DNA from: an uncultured Acetobacteraceae bacterium
GTDB lineage: Bacteria; Pseudomonadota; Alphaproteobacteria; Acetobacterales; Acetobacteraceae
Assembly (NCBI GenBank): GCA_903924985.1
Contig: CAIYDT010000049.1
Coordinates: 1-50,289, forward strand
Direction: 5' to 3'
DNA: 50,289 bases
Below the pieces are notes generated by a model. That model had not been told where the DNA came from. It made no database searches and saw only the letters and a program-made list of their open reading frames with translations. Position 1 is the stretch's first letter, and each line of letters opens with the position of its first letter. A program made the translations under genes and the position numbers. Below, one piece after another: positions 1 through 10,692 of this stretch.

Positions 1-2186
<2,186 letters not shown>

Positions 2187-2279
2187 GTGCCCGTTCCGTG
2201 TGCTGGGTGCTAAGTCGTTGGGGGCTTTAGCCCAACCGGCGGGGGATCGTCCACAGGGCAGGGTGTGTCAGGGATTGTT

Positions 2280-2885
2280 ATGGTGAAGGCAGAGGGTCTG
2301 GCGGCGTTCCGGGGCGAGAGGCTGGTCTTTCGGGACCTGTCCTTTTCGGTGCTGGCCGGAGGTGCGCTGGTGCTGGCGGGCCCGAACGGGTCGGGAAAGT
2401 CCACGTTGTTGCGCCTGCTGGCGGGATTGGGTCGCCCGGCGGCCGGGCGGTTGTTGTGGGATGGGCAGGACGCGCTGGCGGATTTGCCGGGGCATGCCGA
2501 GCGGGTGGCGTATGTGGGACATTTGGATGCGGTGAAGCCTGGGCTGACGGTGGCGGAGAATTTGGAGTTTTATGCCAATCTAATGCCGCCGAGCCCAACC
2601 ATGATGGTCGCGGCGGCGCTCACGTCCCTCGCTTTGACCGACCTCGCCGACCTCCCGGCCCGCATGCTCTCCGCCGGCCAAAAACGCCGGCTCGCGCTGT
2701 CCCGCCTCGCGCTGACATCGGCACCCCTGTGGCTTCTGGACGAACCGACGCTCGGCCTCGATACCGCGGCCATCGCCCGATTCGGCACCCTTCTGCACAC
2801 CCACCGCGACCGCGGCGGCATCGTCATCGCCGCTACCCACGTGCCGCTGCCATTAAGCGATGTAGCGGAGTTGCGACTCGCATGA
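2280..2885 (+). CDS. ccmA: Heme exporter ATP-binding protein CcmA
   Basis: ATPase subunit of the CcmABCD machinery that delivers heme to the periplasmic chaperone CcmE for cytochrome c maturation. The protein (about 201 aa from ATG 2280) has a Walker A motif GPNGSGKST, an ABC signature [14 protein letters not shown] and a Walker B/D-loop [12 protein letters not shown], in the usual order and length for CcmA. A GTG at 2265 would add five residues; I prefer the ATG because the protein then begins like family members ([17 protein letters not shown]). It overlaps ccmB by four bases (ATGA), so the two are translationally coupled. The many c-type cytochromes encoded at 39929-47893 would depend on this system. 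Confidence 0.93.
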   Translation: MVKAEGLAAFRGERLVFRDLSFSVLAGGALVLAGPNGSGKSTLLRLLAGLGRPAAGRLLWDGQDALADLPGHAERVAYVGHLDAVKPGLTVAENLEFYANLMPPSPTMMVAAALTSLALTDLADLPARMLSAGQKRRLALSRLALTSAPLWLLDEPTLGLDTAAIARFGTLLHTHRDRGGIVIAATHVPLPLSDVAELRLA

Positions 2886-3547
2886 ACCGCAGCCTCGCCA
2901 TCCTGTCCCGTGAGCTACGGCTATCCCTGCGCCACGGCGCCGATACGCTGGGAGCGCTGCTGTTCTTCCTCCTCGCGGCGTCGCTGTTCCCCCTGGCCAT
3001 CGGCCCGGCGCCCGAGACTCTCGGCCGCATCGCCCCCGGTATCGTCTGGGTCTGTGCCTTGATGGCCGCGCTACTCCCGCTGGACCGTCTGTTCGGCGCC
3101 GACCTGGAGGATGGGTCGCTGGACCAATTGCTCCTCAGTGGCCTTCCCGCCGCCGCCATCGCCGCGGCCAAAGCCGCCGCACATTGGCTGGTGACCGGCT
3201 TGCCCCTGCTGCTGGCAGCCGCGCCGCTGGCGGTGATGTTGCGCCTGCCGTCGGAGGCTATCCCCGCGCTGCTTGCCGGGTTGCTGCCGGGCACGCTGCT
3301 GCTGTCGCTGCTGGGTACCACCGGCGCCGCCATCGTACTCGGCGCACGCCGCGGCGGAGTGTTGCTGCCGCTGCTGGTGCTGCCGCTGGCCATGCCGGTG
3401 CTGATCTTCGGCGTCGCCGCGGCCGACGCGGCTTCGGGCGGGTTAACTATTCGGCCGCATTTGCTGTTATTGGCGGCGATGCTGGCGGCGGCGCTGCCGC
3501 TGTGCCCCCTGGCGGCGGGTGCGGCGTTGCGGGCGGCGGCGGAGTAG
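2882..3547 (+). CDS. ccmB: Heme exporter membrane protein CcmB
   Basis: Membrane permease partner of CcmA in cytochrome c maturation. It is 221 residues with about six hydrophobic segments and almost no soluble domain, the typical CcmB size. The N-terminus ([17 protein letters not shown]) and the conserved segment [19 protein letters not shown], just after the second membrane span, match the family. It starts inside the ccmA stop (ATGA overlap). No ccmC, ccmD or ccmE follows; the next gene is an unrelated protease after 278 bp, so the rest of the ccm system must lie elsewhere. Confidence 0.92.
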   Translation: MNRSLAILSRELRLSLRHGADTLGALLFFLLAASLFPLAIGPAPETLGRIAPGIVWVCALMAALLPLDRLFGADLEDGSLDQLLLSGLPAAAIAAAKAAAHWLVTGLPLLLAAAPLAVMLRLPSEAIPALLAGLLPGTLLLSLLGTTGAAIVLGARRGGVLLPLLVLPLAMPVLIFGVAAADAASGGLTIRPHLLLLAAMLAAALPLCPLAAGAALRAAAE

Positions 3548-3781
3548 CGCCGAGCCTGTATTCTCTTTCCGCCGTATGTTTCGCTTGGCGTGCCTCCCAG
3601 GGATGGGGGTCATTTAATTTGTGGATTATTGGAGGAAATAAAATCAAAATCAGGTCGGCGTTCTATCGCGAGGGTTGTGATCGAGTATCCAAAAACATCT
3701 TGTATTTTCGTATGAAATATGGTTCCTTCCAAGGAGCGTTCCCGCGGCAGCCAGATCGCTGATGCTCAGGCGAATAGCCTT

Positions 3782-3798
3782 GGAACACAGGGTGTTCC
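3782..3798. promoter_or_regulatory. Small palindrome upstream of the M4 protease
   Basis: GGAACAC-AGG-GTGTTCC is a perfect 7-bp inverted repeat with a 3-base centre, 28 bp before the protease start. The 278-bp region before that start (3548-3825) is clearly more AT-rich than its neighbours and holds no gene. The palindrome could be an operator or a leader hairpin; the sequence alone does not decide. The protease has a good ribosome-binding site (GGGAGT) just downstream of it. Confidence 0.4.
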
Positions 3799-3825
3799 CA
3801 TACCATTAACATAGGGAGTAAAGAC

Positions 3826-4905
3826 ATGCCAAGCTCATGCAGTCATCCCGGCCATCGTCACTCCATCTTCTGCATCATTCCACCGCACATGCTACGGGCC
3901 ATCGCGCGGAACGGCAATGATCAGCAGCGTCAGTTCGCGCTTGATTCTCTCGGGCATGACAGCACCCATCGGTCGAGGCGCGAAATTGCCAACTTCGCCG
4001 GCCAGCAGGTGATACTGCCGCCACCGGTGATTTTGGTGCCGCACCCCAACCGGCATGTCTACAATACCAATCATGGCACCACCCTGCCTGGCGTTATGGC
4101 GCGGGCCGAGGGGCAGCCGGCCGTAGCCGACGCCGCCGTCAACGATGTTTATGACAACCTCGGCCATACCTTCGGTTTGTACTTGAATATCTTCCACCGT
4201 AATTCCATCAACAACGCCGGCATGGCGATGAATGGGACGGTGCACTACTCTAACGGCTACGATAACGCGTTCTGGAATGGCAGCCAGATGGTCTTCGGCG
4301 ACGGGCACGTCTTTAGCGGACTCACCAAGTCCATCGACGTGACGGGCCATGAGTTGACCCACGGGGTTACCCAATTCGAGTCCGGCCTCGCCTACCACGA
4401 TCAGCCGGGGGCGCTGAACGAATCCATGTCCGATGTGTTTGGAATCATGGTCAAACAGCACGCCTTGAACCTGACGACGGCCCAATCCGACTGGCTGATC
4501 GGTGTCGGGTTGTTTCCGGCCTACCCCACGCAGGCCTTGCGCTCGATGAAAGCGCCCGGAACAGCCTACAACAACCCGCTGTTGGGTCATGATCCGCAGC
4601 CCGCCGACATGGCGCATTACGTGCAAACCGCGCAGGATAACGGCGGCGTACACATCAATTCCGGCATTCCCAACCATGCTTTCTATCTGACAGCCAACGC
4701 GCTGGGTGGGTACGCTTGGGAAAAGGCGGGACAAATCTGGTATGACACGCAGCGTGACGCTGCGTTGAAGAGCACGGCGCAAACGGTCACGTTTAAGAGT
4801 TTCGCCAACCTGACCGTCACTCATGCTGCTGCCCGGTTTGGCGCGGCCAGCGCCGAACGGAACGCGGTCTTTAACGCCTGGCATACGGTGGGTGTGCTGC
4901 CCTGA
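3826..4905 (+). CDS. Protealysin-like M4 (thermolysin family) zinc metalloprotease
   Basis: A 359-residue peptidase. Zinc ligands and catalytic residues are visible: HELTH at 175-179, the glutamate ligand in NESMSD (E199), and the catalytic histidine in GGVHINSGIPN (H276). There is no signal peptide and only a short propeptide of about 50 residues with an IPPHMLRAIA motif. That is the protealysin type rather than the long-propeptide secreted thermolysin type, so it is probably made as an intracellular precursor. The start is supported by GGGAGT upstream. It is convergent with an emfourin-like gene, the known partner inhibitor type of protealysins. Its physiological target is not evident. Confidence 0.92.
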   Translation: MPSSCSHPGHRHSIFCIIPPHMLRAIARNGNDQQRQFALDSLGHDSTHRSRREIANFAGQQVILPPPVILVPHPNRHVYNTNHGTTLPGVMARAEGQPAVADAAVNDVYDNLGHTFGLYLNIFHRNSINNAGMAMNGTVHYSNGYDNAFWNGSQMVFGDGHVFSGLTKSIDVTGHELTHGVTQFESGLAYHDQPGALNESMSDVFGIMVKQHALNLTTAQSDWLIGVGLFPAYPTQALRSMKAPGTAYNNPLLGHDPQPADMAHYVQTAQDNGGVHINSGIPNHAFYLTANALGGYAWEKAGQIWYDTQRDAALKSTAQTVTFKSFANLTVTHAAARFGAASAERNAVFNAWHTVGVLP

Positions 4906-4948
4906 GGCGGCGCGCTTGGGGGCCTCGTCGGCGGGCGCGCTGTCAGGG
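4900..4948. terminator. Possible bidirectional hairpin between the convergent protease and emfourin genes
   Basis: CCCTGA and GCGCGC on the left pair with GCGCGC and TCAGGG on the right, giving two 6-bp helices with a small internal loop and a loop of about 19 bases. The hairpin spans both stop codons. There is no T-tract, so this is a weak candidate. Confidence 0.3.
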
Positions 4949-5350
4949 CGACGGCGCGTCTGCTTTTCGTGCCCAGATTCGATCGACCTCCTTGCCGAGC
5001 CAGATGGCGAGGCCGGTAATTCCGGGAATAGCGGCCTCGGCATGCGGATCTATGACGGTGTGGGCATGCCAGCGAAGTGCGACCGTCGAACCGTCGGCAA
5101 GCAAAAGCGTCACATCCCATTGATAGGATTCGGGGCCCGTCTGAGTCAGGGGCATCGGCGCGGTCCGCGCTTTCGCGACATCGACCGCCGCGAACACCGC
5201 GCGATCGTCATCCGATACCGCTCGGTTTCCCACCTCGGTCAAAATGCCTGGCGCGGGGCCGTCCAGGGCCACTTCGCCGCCGAGAACGAGGAAGAGCAGC
5301 CCGCCGCTGCGTTCAAACCGCATCCCGCGTACACCATTCGCCAAGGCCAT
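4943..5350 (-). CDS. Emfourin-like protein, candidate inhibitor of the adjacent M4 protease
   Basis: About 135 residues from ATG 5350, which has a strong GGAGG 8 bases upstream. The pattern is that of emfourin, the inhibitor encoded beside protealysin: an early FERSGGLLF segment, a central acidic LTEV...AVSDDDRAVF stretch, then YQWDVTLLLADGSTVALRW, ending in a helix (WLGKEVDRIW). The same frame stays open to ATG 5449, which would add MIAATPVSLHRRRFAG and a hydrophobic, Tat-like signal peptide ending ARA; that start lacks a clear ribosome-binding site. Position tail-to-tail with the protease supports the assignment. Family assignment is from pattern recognition, so moderate confidence. The choice of start decides whether the inhibitor is cytoplasmic or exported. 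Confidence 0.62.
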   Translation of the reverse strand: MALANGVRGMRFERSGGLLFLVLGGEVALDGPAPGILTEVGNRAVSDDDRAVFAAVDVAKARTAPMPLTQTGPESYQWDVTLLLADGSTVALRWHAHTVIDPHAEAAIPGITGLAIWLGKEVDRIWARKADAPSP

Positions 5351-5564
5351 GGATTTTTCCTCCGCTCGCGCGCCGCCACCGGCGAGGCCGGCTGCCAGAA
5401 TACCGGCAAACCGGCGTCGGTGGAGAGAAACTGGTGTCGCGGCGATCATACGACCAAGATAGGGACTCGCCCGGCGTTTTCCATCCCGTTCTTTGAGGAC
5501 AAAGCAGGTCTTCGGCTAACATGATGTCCCCGTCCACCTCAAGATTCGCGCCAAGGACCCCGCA

Positions 5565-7277
5565 ATGACCCGTACCGGCTCCGACTGGATCGCCCCCGAC
5601 TGCTCGGGTATGGATTTTTACGCCATCGACCGCGGTTTGCAGGACCTGCTGCGGATTTATCTGCCGGACGACGCGCGCGCCCATTTCGACCCGTATTTTC
5701 AACAGCTCGGGCAGTTGGCCGGCGGGCGGTTGGACGAACTCGCCCGCATCGCCGATCGGCACACACCGGTGCTGCACGCCCGCGACCGCACGGGACGTGA
5801 TGAAGACTGGATCGAATATCATCCCGCCTACCGCGAAATGGAACAAATCGCATTCGGAAGATTCCAGTTCCATGCCATGAGCCATCGCGGCGGCGTGCTG
5901 GGCTACAACAAACCGCTGCCGCCGGTGGCGAAATACGCCTTTCAATACCTGTTCGTGCAAGGTGAATTCGGGCTGATGTGCCCGATCTCCGTCACCGATA
6001 CCTCCATCCATCTGGTACGTAAATTCGGTTCCAACGCATTGCAGGACTATCTGCTGCCGAAAATGCTGTCGGCCGATATGGGGTATTTTTGGAAGGGGAC
6101 GCAGTTCATGACGGAGAAAGCCGGCGGTTCCGACGTTGGCGCGATCGAGACGGTTGCCCGTGAAACCAACGGCGTTTGGCGGTTATACGGCGATAAATGG
6201 TTTTGTTCCCATGCCGATGCCGATGTGGCACTCATGCTTGCCCGGCCGGAAGGCGCGCCGAAGGGCACCAAAGGTCTGGCGCTGTTCGCGCTGCCGCGCC
6301 GCACCCGCGACGGCAAGCGCAATTCGTACCGCATCGTTCGCCTGAAGGACAAGATGGGCACACGGTCCATGGCCAGCGGGGAAATCAACCTGGAAGGCGC
6401 GGAAGCCTACCTCGTCGGGCAGGTCGATCAGGGCCTGAAGCAAATGATGGAGCAGGTGAATCTCTCCCGCCTGTCGCACGGCGTGCGCGCGGCCTCCATG
6501 ATGCGGCGCTGCGTTAACGAATCCCTGGCGGTGGCGCGCGGCCGGTCGGCGTTCGGGCGCAACGTCATAGAATTCCCGCTGATGCGCCGGCAGTTGATGA
6601 AAATGATCGTGCCCACCGAACAGGCGCTGTCGATGTCCATGTGCACCGCAGATGCGCTCGGCCGCAACGCACGCGAGGAACTGCGCATCCTCACGGGCCT
6701 GCTGAAACTCCGCGCCTGCCGGGATAACGTTCCGGTGGCGATCGGTGCGATGGAGGCCCGCGGTGGTAACGGCGCCATCGAGGATTGGGTCAATCCACGC
6801 CTCGTCCGCGACGCCCCGATCGGGTTGCTGTGGGAAGGGACCAGCAACATCAACGCTCTCGACGTGATTGGTCGCGCGGTGGGAAAATCTCAGGCGCATC
6901 TGGCATTGCAGCGGATGTTGCACGCGCGGCTGGCCGAAGCGCACGCGCTGCCGTCGCCATTTCGCAACGCGCTCGGTTCCGCGCTGGATAGAGCGATGGC
7001 GCTCGTCGAGCGCGTTGTGGACCAGGAGTCGTTGGCCCGGCAGGCGGCCACGGCGCTGTATGACGCCTCTGGCGCAGTGCTGCTGGCGTGGGAGGCGACA
7101 CGACCGGGCGCCGATGCCAGACGGGCACTGATCGCGCGTTTTGTGCTGACGCACAAACTATCGCCGCAAGACCCGCTGGCGCCCGAGGAAGCTGCTTGGG
7201 AAGTCCCCGCCGCCGACTGGGTATTGGGCGAAAAACCCGCGACGCTGGATAGGATTTCTGGCTTATTGGCGGATTAG
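5565..7277 (+). CDS. AidB-like acyl-CoA dehydrogenase family protein
   Basis: A 570-residue flavoprotein, longer than the ~385 aa of classical acyl-CoA dehydrogenases. An N-terminal helical domain is followed by the FAD-contact motif KGTQFMTEKAGGSDVG, a middle beta-domain (RLKDKMGTRSMASGEINLEGA) and a C-terminal domain with MEARGGNGAIEDW and LLWEGTSNINALDV. These are the landmarks of the AidB/long-type branch. The last ~120 residues form an extra helical extension as in AidB. Substrate is unknown; AidB itself is a stress/alkylation-associated protein with weak dehydrogenase activity. It overlaps the convergent desaturase gene by 15 bp. Confidence 0.85.
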   Translation: MTRTGSDWIAPDCSGMDFYAIDRGLQDLLRIYLPDDARAHFDPYFQQLGQLAGGRLDELARIADRHTPVLHARDRTGRDEDWIEYHPAYREMEQIAFGRFQFHAMSHRGGVLGYNKPLPPVAKYAFQYLFVQGEFGLMCPISVTDTSIHLVRKFGSNALQDYLLPKMLSADMGYFWKGTQFMTEKAGGSDVGAIETVARETNGVWRLYGDKWFCSHADADVALMLARPEGAPKGTKGLALFALPRRTRDGKRNSYRIVRLKDKMGTRSMASGEINLEGAEAYLVGQVDQGLKQMMEQVNLSRLSHGVRAASMMRRCVNESLAVARGRSAFGRNVIEFPLMRRQLMKMIVPTEQALSMSMCTADALGRNAREELRILTGLLKLRACRDNVPVAIGAMEARGGNGAIEDWVNPRLVRDAPIGLLWEGTSNINALDVIGRAVGKSQAHLALQRMLHARLAEAHALPSPFRNALGSALDRAMALVERVVDQESLARQAATALYDASGAVLLAWEATRPGADARRALIARFVLTHKLSPQDPLAPEEAAWEVPAADWVLGEKPATLDRISGLLAD

Positions 7278-8165
7278 CGCACGCATCAACCCAAGGTTCC
7301 AACGCACGTAACCTCGTTGCACGAAGCCAAGTTTAGAGCCAATCAAAGCATGGGCGTCGGGCAGGCGGTGGAACGGAATCGTCGGATACAAGTGGTGCTC
7401 GGCGTGGAACGGCATATTCCACATCAGCAATCGCACCAGCGGATTGGTGAGCGTGGTGCGGGTGTTGGTGAGGCCGTTGCGGTCCTCGGTGCAGCCCGTG
7501 TGCTCAGCGAGCAAGTACGCTCGTAGCGGCATTTGACCGAGGAGTTGTGGGCCGATCCAATACAGGAACGGCGTTTGCCAGCCGAACAGCGTGGCTGAAA
7601 CGATAGCGCCACCGAACATCAGAAGGCTCATGGCGCGCACGCTGCGAATGATCGACGGTGCGGCGAAGCGGGGGATGTAGGGGTAGGGCGAAAGATCGCC
7701 GCGCCAAGAATCGTAAACGACCCGCAACCGCAATTGCCAGAACGGGATGCTGAGCACGCGCAGGATATAAACCCCGAGCGTCTTCGGATCGGGCGCGCGT
7801 AACTCCGGGTCTTCCCCAGGGATTTGCGTGTTGCGGTGATGCGTCCAGTGGAACGCCGTGTAGAAGTGTAGATTCAGCAGAGACGGGCAGGCCGCCAGCC
7901 ATCCCACGATCGCATTGGCGCGTTTCGATTTGAAGGCGGTCTGATGCATGCACTCGTGCGCCGGGGCGAACAGCGCCACCTGCACCAAGCCCAGAACGAA
8001 GATCGCCGGCAGTTGCATCCAGCCGGACGATACCGACACCCAGTATCCGGCGGCGACCAGCAGCGTCAGATGGATGGCCAACCGTACGGCGCCGCGCGCG
8101 TCGGTGCGGCCCTGGAGTGCGCGCAATTCGGCGAAGCTGAGGACCCGGTCGGAGATGTCTGCCAT
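7263..8165 (-). CDS. Membrane fatty-acid desaturase family protein
   Basis: A 300-residue membrane di-iron enzyme. All three histidine boxes are present: HECMH (70-74), HWTHH (106-110) and HAEHH near residue 250 (NMPFHAEHHLYP). Hydrophobic segments flank the boxes. Such enzymes introduce double bonds into acyl chains or hydroxylate lipids or carotenoids using O2. Box spacing fits the fatty-acid desaturase family, but the exact substrate cannot be read. The GT39 gene follows upstream at an 18-bp distance in the same direction, so the two may be co-transcribed and concern the envelope. Confidence 0.85.
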   Translation of the reverse strand: MADISDRVLSFAELRALQGRTDARGAVRLAIHLTLLVAAGYWVSVSSGWMQLPAIFVLGLVQVALFAPAHECMHQTAFKSKRANAIVGWLAACPSLLNLHFYTAFHWTHHRNTQIPGEDPELRAPDPKTLGVYILRVLSIPFWQLRLRVVYDSWRGDLSPYPYIPRFAAPSIIRSVRAMSLLMFGGAIVSATLFGWQTPFLYWIGPQLLGQMPLRAYLLAEHTGCTEDRNGLTNTRTTLTNPLVRLLMWNMPFHAEHHLYPTIPFHRLPDAHALIGSKLGFVQRGYVRWNLGLMRALIRQ

Positions 8166-8182
8166 GCCGGAAGCTTAATCCC

Positions 8183-9658
8183 TCATTTCGGCGGCGGCCA
8201 AGCGTTCAGATGGTGCCCGATGGCGACCGATACGCTGGCCAGCACCCGGCCACGGTGGCGGATGGTAGCCGGGGGGAGGGGCTCGATCCGTTCGAAGGGG
8301 CCGGCGACCGGGGCCAAGCCGACCAGCAAAAGATCCTGACCGACATGTGCGGCCGGCGGGTTGGCGAAACCGAACTGGCGGGCGTCGGCGTTCAGGCAGA
8401 GCACGGTCATGTCGGCGCCGAGCGCGTAGGCGATTTTGCCGCCGTCGCGCCAGTTGGCGGCGCCGACAATGGTGCCCGGCCGGAGCAATCCACGCTCGGA
8501 CAGGTCGGCGCGCAGGGATGTCCAGTCGATACCCTCGATGGTCGGGTCCTTGCGCATGACTGCGGACAATCGGTTGCCAACCATGTCGAAGCCGGTCTGC
8601 CCTCCGATGACGGTCACTATTGCCAGGATGAGCACGGCGGTTCCGGCGATCGTTCGCCGCACCCAGCGAAGGTGCAATCGCGCCGCGACCTCCCGCCCCA
8701 GCAGGGGGAAAAGCATGAGGTAGCCGGGCGCGGCCCAGTGGAACAGAATACGCTGGCTGGACCAAACGGAGATCAGCGCGAAGGCGACGATCGGCGGGGC
8801 GGCCAGGAAAGCCAGCAAGCGGTCGGTTCGGAAGCCGCGAACCCAAACCGCCAACATCGGCGCCCAGATCCACGGAAGGAGGAACAGCCCCTCACCGAGC
8901 AAGGTGGTCAGTGGCGCGAGCGGATGGAAGCGGAAGCCGGTTGCGCGCTCCCCCTGAAAAGCAAAGGATGCCCATCCGTGGAACGCGTTCCAAACCACCA
9001 CGGGGGAGAACACCAACGCGGCCATCAGTGCCGCGGCGTAGGGTTCTGGCCGCGCCAGCCAGTGCCTGTGCCGGCGGTCGCAAACCAGGAACAGGAATGC
9101 CCCGCCGATCGTCAGCACCGCCGAGTACTTCGCCCCCAGCGCCAACCCCGCGCACAACCCGGTGCCGCACCACCACACCCAGCCCCGGCCAGACACCGCA
9201 TGCACCAAACAAAGCGCCGCGCCGAGCAAAGCGCACAGCAGCGGCCCGTCCGGCAGCACCCAGGTTCCGCCCGTCACCCCAAACACCGGTGACAGGTTCA
9301 GCAGTACCGCTGCCCAAAACCCGGAACGCTCATCCGCCACGGCCGCACCAAGCCGCGCCATCAGCCAGGTGGAAAGCGCGAACAGCAAGATGAAGGGCAG
9401 GCGCACCACGACCGGCGCCTCGGTGCCAAATAAATGCGCCGCGCCCCAGGATAACCACCACGCGGCCGGTGGATGGTCGAAATACCCGCCGGACAAAACC
9501 CGCCCGGCGGCGACCATATAGCTCTCGTCCACCCCCAGCCCGGTCGCCCAGGCAAACGCCAAACGGATGAGCGACGTCACTCCGATCAGCGCTATAACGC
9601 CGCTTATAGGAGAACGGAGCGACCATGTGGTGCGGATGTTTTTGCTGCCTTCAGACAT
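8183..9658 (-). CDS. GT39/ArnT-like membrane glycosyltransferase
   Basis: A 491-residue polytopic protein of the dolichyl/undecaprenyl-phosphate-sugar mannosyltransferase superfamily. The conserved acidic motif of the first periplasmic loop, GLGVDESYMVAAGRV, is followed by GGYFDHPPAAWW, typical of the ArnT-like branch. About ten hydrophobic segments are then seen, with a C-terminal soluble domain. Enzymes of this type transfer sugars from lipid carriers to lipid A, glycans or proteins on the periplasmic face. The first ATG (9658) overlaps the 5' end of the divergent small gene at 9625 by 34 bp; no good in-frame alternative is seen before the first membrane segment. Confidence 0.85.
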   Translation of the reverse strand: MSEGSKNIRTTWSLRSPISGVIALIGVTSLIRLAFAWATGLGVDESYMVAAGRVLSGGYFDHPPAAWWLSWGAAHLFGTEAPVVVRLPFILLFALSTWLMARLGAAVADERSGFWAAVLLNLSPVFGVTGGTWVLPDGPLLCALLGAALCLVHAVSGRGWVWWCGTGLCAGLALGAKYSAVLTIGGAFLFLVCDRRHRHWLARPEPYAAALMAALVFSPVVVWNAFHGWASFAFQGERATGFRFHPLAPLTTLLGEGLFLLPWIWAPMLAVWVRGFRTDRLLAFLAAPPIVAFALISVWSSQRILFHWAAPGYLMLFPLLGREVAARLHLRWVRRTIAGTAVLILAIVTVIGGQTGFDMVGNRLSAVMRKDPTIEGIDWTSLRADLSERGLLRPGTIVGAANWRDGGKIAYALGADMTVLCLNADARQFGFANPPAAHVGQDLLLVGLAPVAGPFERIEPLPPATIRHRGRVLASVSVAIGHHLNAWPPPK

Positions 9659-9825
9659 TCGAGGCCATCGAGGTCGTCGATTGGATCGATGACGGCGACA
9701 CGCCGCTCTGCCCGCATTGCGGCATCGCGGCGGTGCTTCCCGGAGTCACGAATCTGGCGGAGCTTTGGAAGCTGCGCGGGCAGCGGTTCGGCCGCTTCAA
9801 TGCCCCGCCAGAGGTGGACGTATAG
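9625..9825 (+). CDS. Small zinc-ribbon-like protein
   Basis: A 66-residue conserved hypothetical protein. It has an N-terminal MWCGCFCC cluster and a CPHCG knuckle, followed by GIAAVLPG, consistent with binding one zinc ion. AGGAGA 11 bases before the ATG supports the start. Small proteins with this layout occur in many alphaproteobacteria; I know of no established function. Its 5' end overlaps the divergent GT39 gene, and it ends one base before the stop of the convergent FAH gene. Confidence 0.72.
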   Translation: MWCGCFCCLQTFEAIEVVDWIDDGDTPLCPHCGIAAVLPGVTNLAELWKLRGQRFGRFNAPPEVDV

Positions 9826-9826
9826 T

Positions 9827-10672
9827 TCAGGCTTGCACGACCCTCTGGGTCTGGATGCCCAGGCCCTCGACGCTCAGGCGCATGACGTCGCCGGGCTGCA
9901 GGAATACCGGTTCGGGCTTCATGCCGGCCGCGACACCGGGGGGGGTGCCGGTGGCAATGACGTCGCCAGGGTGCAACGTGATGAAATGGCTGACATAGCT
10001 GACCAGGGTCTTAACCCCGAAGATCATGGTCCTGGTGCTGCCGTTCTGCATTTTCTTGCCGTTGACCTCGGTCCACAGCGACAGTTTCTGCGGATCGGCG
10101 ATTTCGTCCTTGGTCACCATCCAGGGGCCGGTCGGGCCGAAGGTGTCGGCGCCCTTGCCCTTGTCCCAGGTCGGGCCGCGTTCGAGCTGGAATTCGCGCT
10201 CGCTGACGTCGTTGCACACGCAATAGCCGGCGACGTAATCCATCGAGTCGTCTTCGGACACGTAGCGGGCGGTTTTGCCGATGACGATGCCCAGCTCGAC
10301 CTCCCAGTCCAGTTTCTTGGAATGACGCGGGCGCAGAACGTCGTCGTTCGGGCCGGAATAGGCGCCGCCGGCTTTAACGAAGATGATGGGTTCTTTCGGG
10401 ATCGGCATGCCGGTTTCGGCGGCGTGGTCGGCGTAGTTCAGGCCAATGCAGATGTAGTTGATGGGGCGCACGACGCAGGGGCCGATGCGCGGATTGCCCT
10501 CGACGCGGGGCAGGGAGGTCGGGTCGATGCCCTTCAGCATCGCGATCTGCACCGGCGAGAGGGTGAACCCGTCGATATCGCGCACCACGGCGGCCAGGCA
10601 GCGGATGGCACCGTCGGCATCCAGCATTGCGGGCTTTTCGGCGCCCGCGGGACCATAACGCAGCAGTTTCAT
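9827..10672 (-). CDS. Fumarylacetoacetate hydrolase (FAH) family protein
   Basis: A 281-residue hydrolase of the FAH superfamily, which cleaves or hydrates beta-diketo or 2-oxo acids using a divalent metal. The metal-binding acidic motif DWEVELGIVIG, the NYADHAAETG segment and the C-terminal GDVIATGTPPGVAAG motif are clear. It lies 20 bp downstream of a dehydrogenase related to 2-keto-3-deoxy-L-fuconate dehydrogenase. In the non-phosphorylative L-fucose/L-rhamnose pathways an FAH-family 2,4-diketo-3-deoxyfuconate hydrolase acts right after that dehydrogenase, so the pair may do these two steps. The substrate assignment is inference; the fold is certain. Confidence 0.9.
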   Translation of the reverse strand: MKLLRYGPAGAEKPAMLDADGAIRCLAAVVRDIDGFTLSPVQIAMLKGIDPTSLPRVEGNPRIGPCVVRPINYICIGLNYADHAAETGMPIPKEPIIFVKAGGAYSGPNDDVLRPRHSKKLDWEVELGIVIGKTARYVSEDDSMDYVAGYCVCNDVSEREFQLERGPTWDKGKGADTFGPTGPWMVTKDEIADPQKLSLWTEVNGKKMQNGSTRTMIFGVKTLVSYVSHFITLHPGDVIATGTPPGVAAGMKPEPVFLQPGDVMRLSVEGLGIQTQRVVQA

Positions 10673-10692
10673 GGTCGGTTTCCCCTTGGAGG

